Below are positions 5,176 to 6,193 of a stretch of DNA of 6,193 nucleotides, piece by piece. The notes under the pieces are model-generated. The model did not search any database. It was not told the DNA's origin and saw nothing but the letters and a program-made list of their open reading frames with translations. How positions within the stretch are numbered: the stretch's first letter is position 1; each line of letters opens with the position of its first letter. A program made the position numbers and the translations under genes. The stretch is from Nitrosarchaeum sp. (GTDB lineage Archaea > Thermoproteota > Nitrososphaeria > Nitrososphaerales > Nitrosopumilaceae): positions 1 through 6,193 of the forward strand of contig SCUP01000039.1 in the NCBI GenBank assembly GCA_004297665.1, read 5' to 3'.

Positions 5176-6193
5176 GAAGATTTAAGATTAGATAGTTTGG
5201 AGGGCGTAGGTCCTGTAACTACTAGAAAATTATCCGATGCAGGAGTACACAATGTTATGGATCTTATCGTAAGAGGTCCTGTGGAAATTGCCGAAATAAC
5301 TGGAATGGAAAAAGACACTGCAGAAAAAATTGTAAACAAAGCAAGACAACATCTAGTTGAAACAGGATTAATTTCCAGAGATTTTGTTACCGCAACTGAG
5401 GTATACAAGCGCAGACAAGATATTGGTAAAATTACAACTGGTACTAATTGTCTTGACACGTTATTTGATGGCGGTGTTGAAACACAAGCTCTCACTGAAG
5501 TTTATGGCGAATTTGGTTCAGGTAAAACTCAATTTGCACATACACTAGCTGTGATGGTTCAAAAACCAAAAGCAGAGGGTGGGTTAGATGGGGGTGTTTT
5601 GTATATTGATACAGAAAATACTTTCCGACCTGAGAGAATTGTATCTATTGCACAAGCACATGAAATGGATCCAGAAAAAGTTCTTGATAGAATAATTGTG
5701 GCACGTGCATACAACAGTGCTCATCAAACATTGATTCTTGAGGAAGCAGGCCCTGTAATTGAAGAAAATAACATCAAGCTAATTGTTGCAGATTCTGCAG
5801 TTGGATTATTCCGTGCTGAGTATCTAGGTAGAGGAACATTATCCAACAGACAACAAAAACTAAATCATTTTGTTCACATGTTGTCTAGAATTGCAGAGAC
5901 TTACAACTGTGCTGCAATTGCAACAAATCAAGTCATGGCATCTCCTGATGTTTTCTTTGGTGATCCAACACGTCCAATAGGTGGAAACGTAGTTGCACAC
6001 ACTTCTACGTACAGAATCTACTTTAAGAAATCTGGTAAGAAACGAATCGCAAGAATGGTAGATAGTCCTCACCATCCAGAAGAGGAAGTAATCTTTGCTT
6101 TGGGTGATGCAGGAGTAATGGACCTAGAAGATGCAGAAAAAAAGACCACCAAAAAGACAACAAAAAAAACAACTAAAAAAGAAAAGGAATCTG
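5170..6193 (+). CDS. radA: DNA repair and recombination protein RadA, partial at C-terminus
   Basis: RadA is the archaeal RecA/Rad51 recombinase; it forms ATP-dependent filaments on single-stranded DNA and drives strand exchange in repair. The 341 complete codons in the window show the N-terminal helix-hairpin-helix DNA-binding domain (LEGVGPVTTRKLSDAGV, 10-26), the polymerisation motif F-V-T-A (72-75) in the linker, Walker A GEFGSGKT (113-120), Walker B LIVADS (204-209), the L1-region segment FRAEYLGRGTLSNRQQ (214-229) and the L2 region (about 256-277). The catalytic core appears complete by about residue 318 (ALGDAGVMD), where many RadA proteins end; here a Lys/Thr-rich tail continues for at least 23 residues to the window edge. 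ATG 5170 is supported by the family-like opening MVEDLRLDSLEGVG and by a TATA box at 26-27 bp. Identity is very secure; only the end of the tail is missing. Confidence 0.96.
   Translation, partial: MVEDLRLDSLEGVGPVTTRKLSDAGVHNVMDLIVRGPVEIAEITGMEKDTAEKIVNKARQHLVETGLISRDFVTATEVYKRRQDIGKITTGTNCLDTLFDGGVETQALTEVYGEFGSGKTQFAHTLAVMVQKPKAEGGLDGGVLYIDTENTFRPERIVSIAQAHEMDPEKVLDRIIVARAYNSAHQTLILEEAGPVIEENNIKLIVADSAVGLFRAEYLGRGTLSNRQQKLNHFVHMLSRIAETYNCAAIATNQVMASPDVFFGDPTRPIGGNVVAHTSTYRIYFKKSGKKRIARMVDSPHHPEEEVIFALGDAGVMDLEDAEKKTTKKTTKKTTKKEKES
6136..6180 (+). repeat. KKTT repeat tail in radA
   Basis: Codons here read KKTTKKTTKKTTKK preceded by Glu, a 4-residue (12-bp) period with imperfect DNA copies that use both AAA/AAG and several Thr codons. 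The mixed codons mean the period is maintained at the protein level rather than as a fresh DNA duplication. It follows the end of the recombinase core and is followed by KEKES at the edge. Confidence 0.85.

Noticed and set aside
5097..5495. Open frame of 132 codons on the minus strand over the radA start
   Set aside because: It is antisense to the clearly coding radA N-terminus, has no recognisable domain, and covers the radA promoter.

Overview
The window looks like ordinary chromosomal backbone of an ammonia-oxidising archaeon (Nitrososphaerota/Thaumarchaeota, probably a low-GC Nitrosopumilus-like lineage). The evidence is an archaeal Nop5, an archaeal-type eS30, a RadA recombinase, a PyrD(1B)/PyrK pair of archaeal type, A/T-rich composition, and TATA boxes placed about 26-28 bp upstream of start codons, as expected for leaderless archaeal mRNAs. 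The lineage is inferred from overall protein character, not from a search. There is no rRNA, tRNA, mobile element or CRISPR array.

Layout. Positions 1-1290 (minus strand) hold the first 430 codons of nop5, the scaffold of the C/D-box RNA 2'-O-methylation complex; its C-terminus is cut by the left edge inside a 45-bp tandem repeat that encodes an Arg/Glu/Gly-rich tail. A short divergent promoter region follows. pyrD and pyrK (about 1379-3086, plus) overlap and form one transcription unit for the two-subunit NAD-linked dihydroorotate dehydrogenase of UMP synthesis. With its own TATA box, a 574-residue radical SAM protein with a cobalamin-binding-like N-terminal half follows (3138-4862); its substrate is unknown. 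Next come the small ribosomal protein eS30 (4904-5086) and radA (5170 to beyond the right edge), each with its own TATA box.

The genes share housekeeping themes (RNA modification, pyrimidine synthesis, translation, recombination) but apart from pyrD-pyrK nothing suggests one functional system. Every intergenic gap is under 90 bp, so there is no large unexplained stretch. The points most worth a second look are nested inverted repeats lying between the radA TATA box and its start codon, the repeat tail of Nop5, the Lys/Thr tail of RadA, the uncharacterised radical SAM enzyme, and two start codons (pyrD, radical SAM) where promoter position favours a start downstream of the longest open frame. 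I did not find convincing evidence of a previously undescribed multi-gene system.
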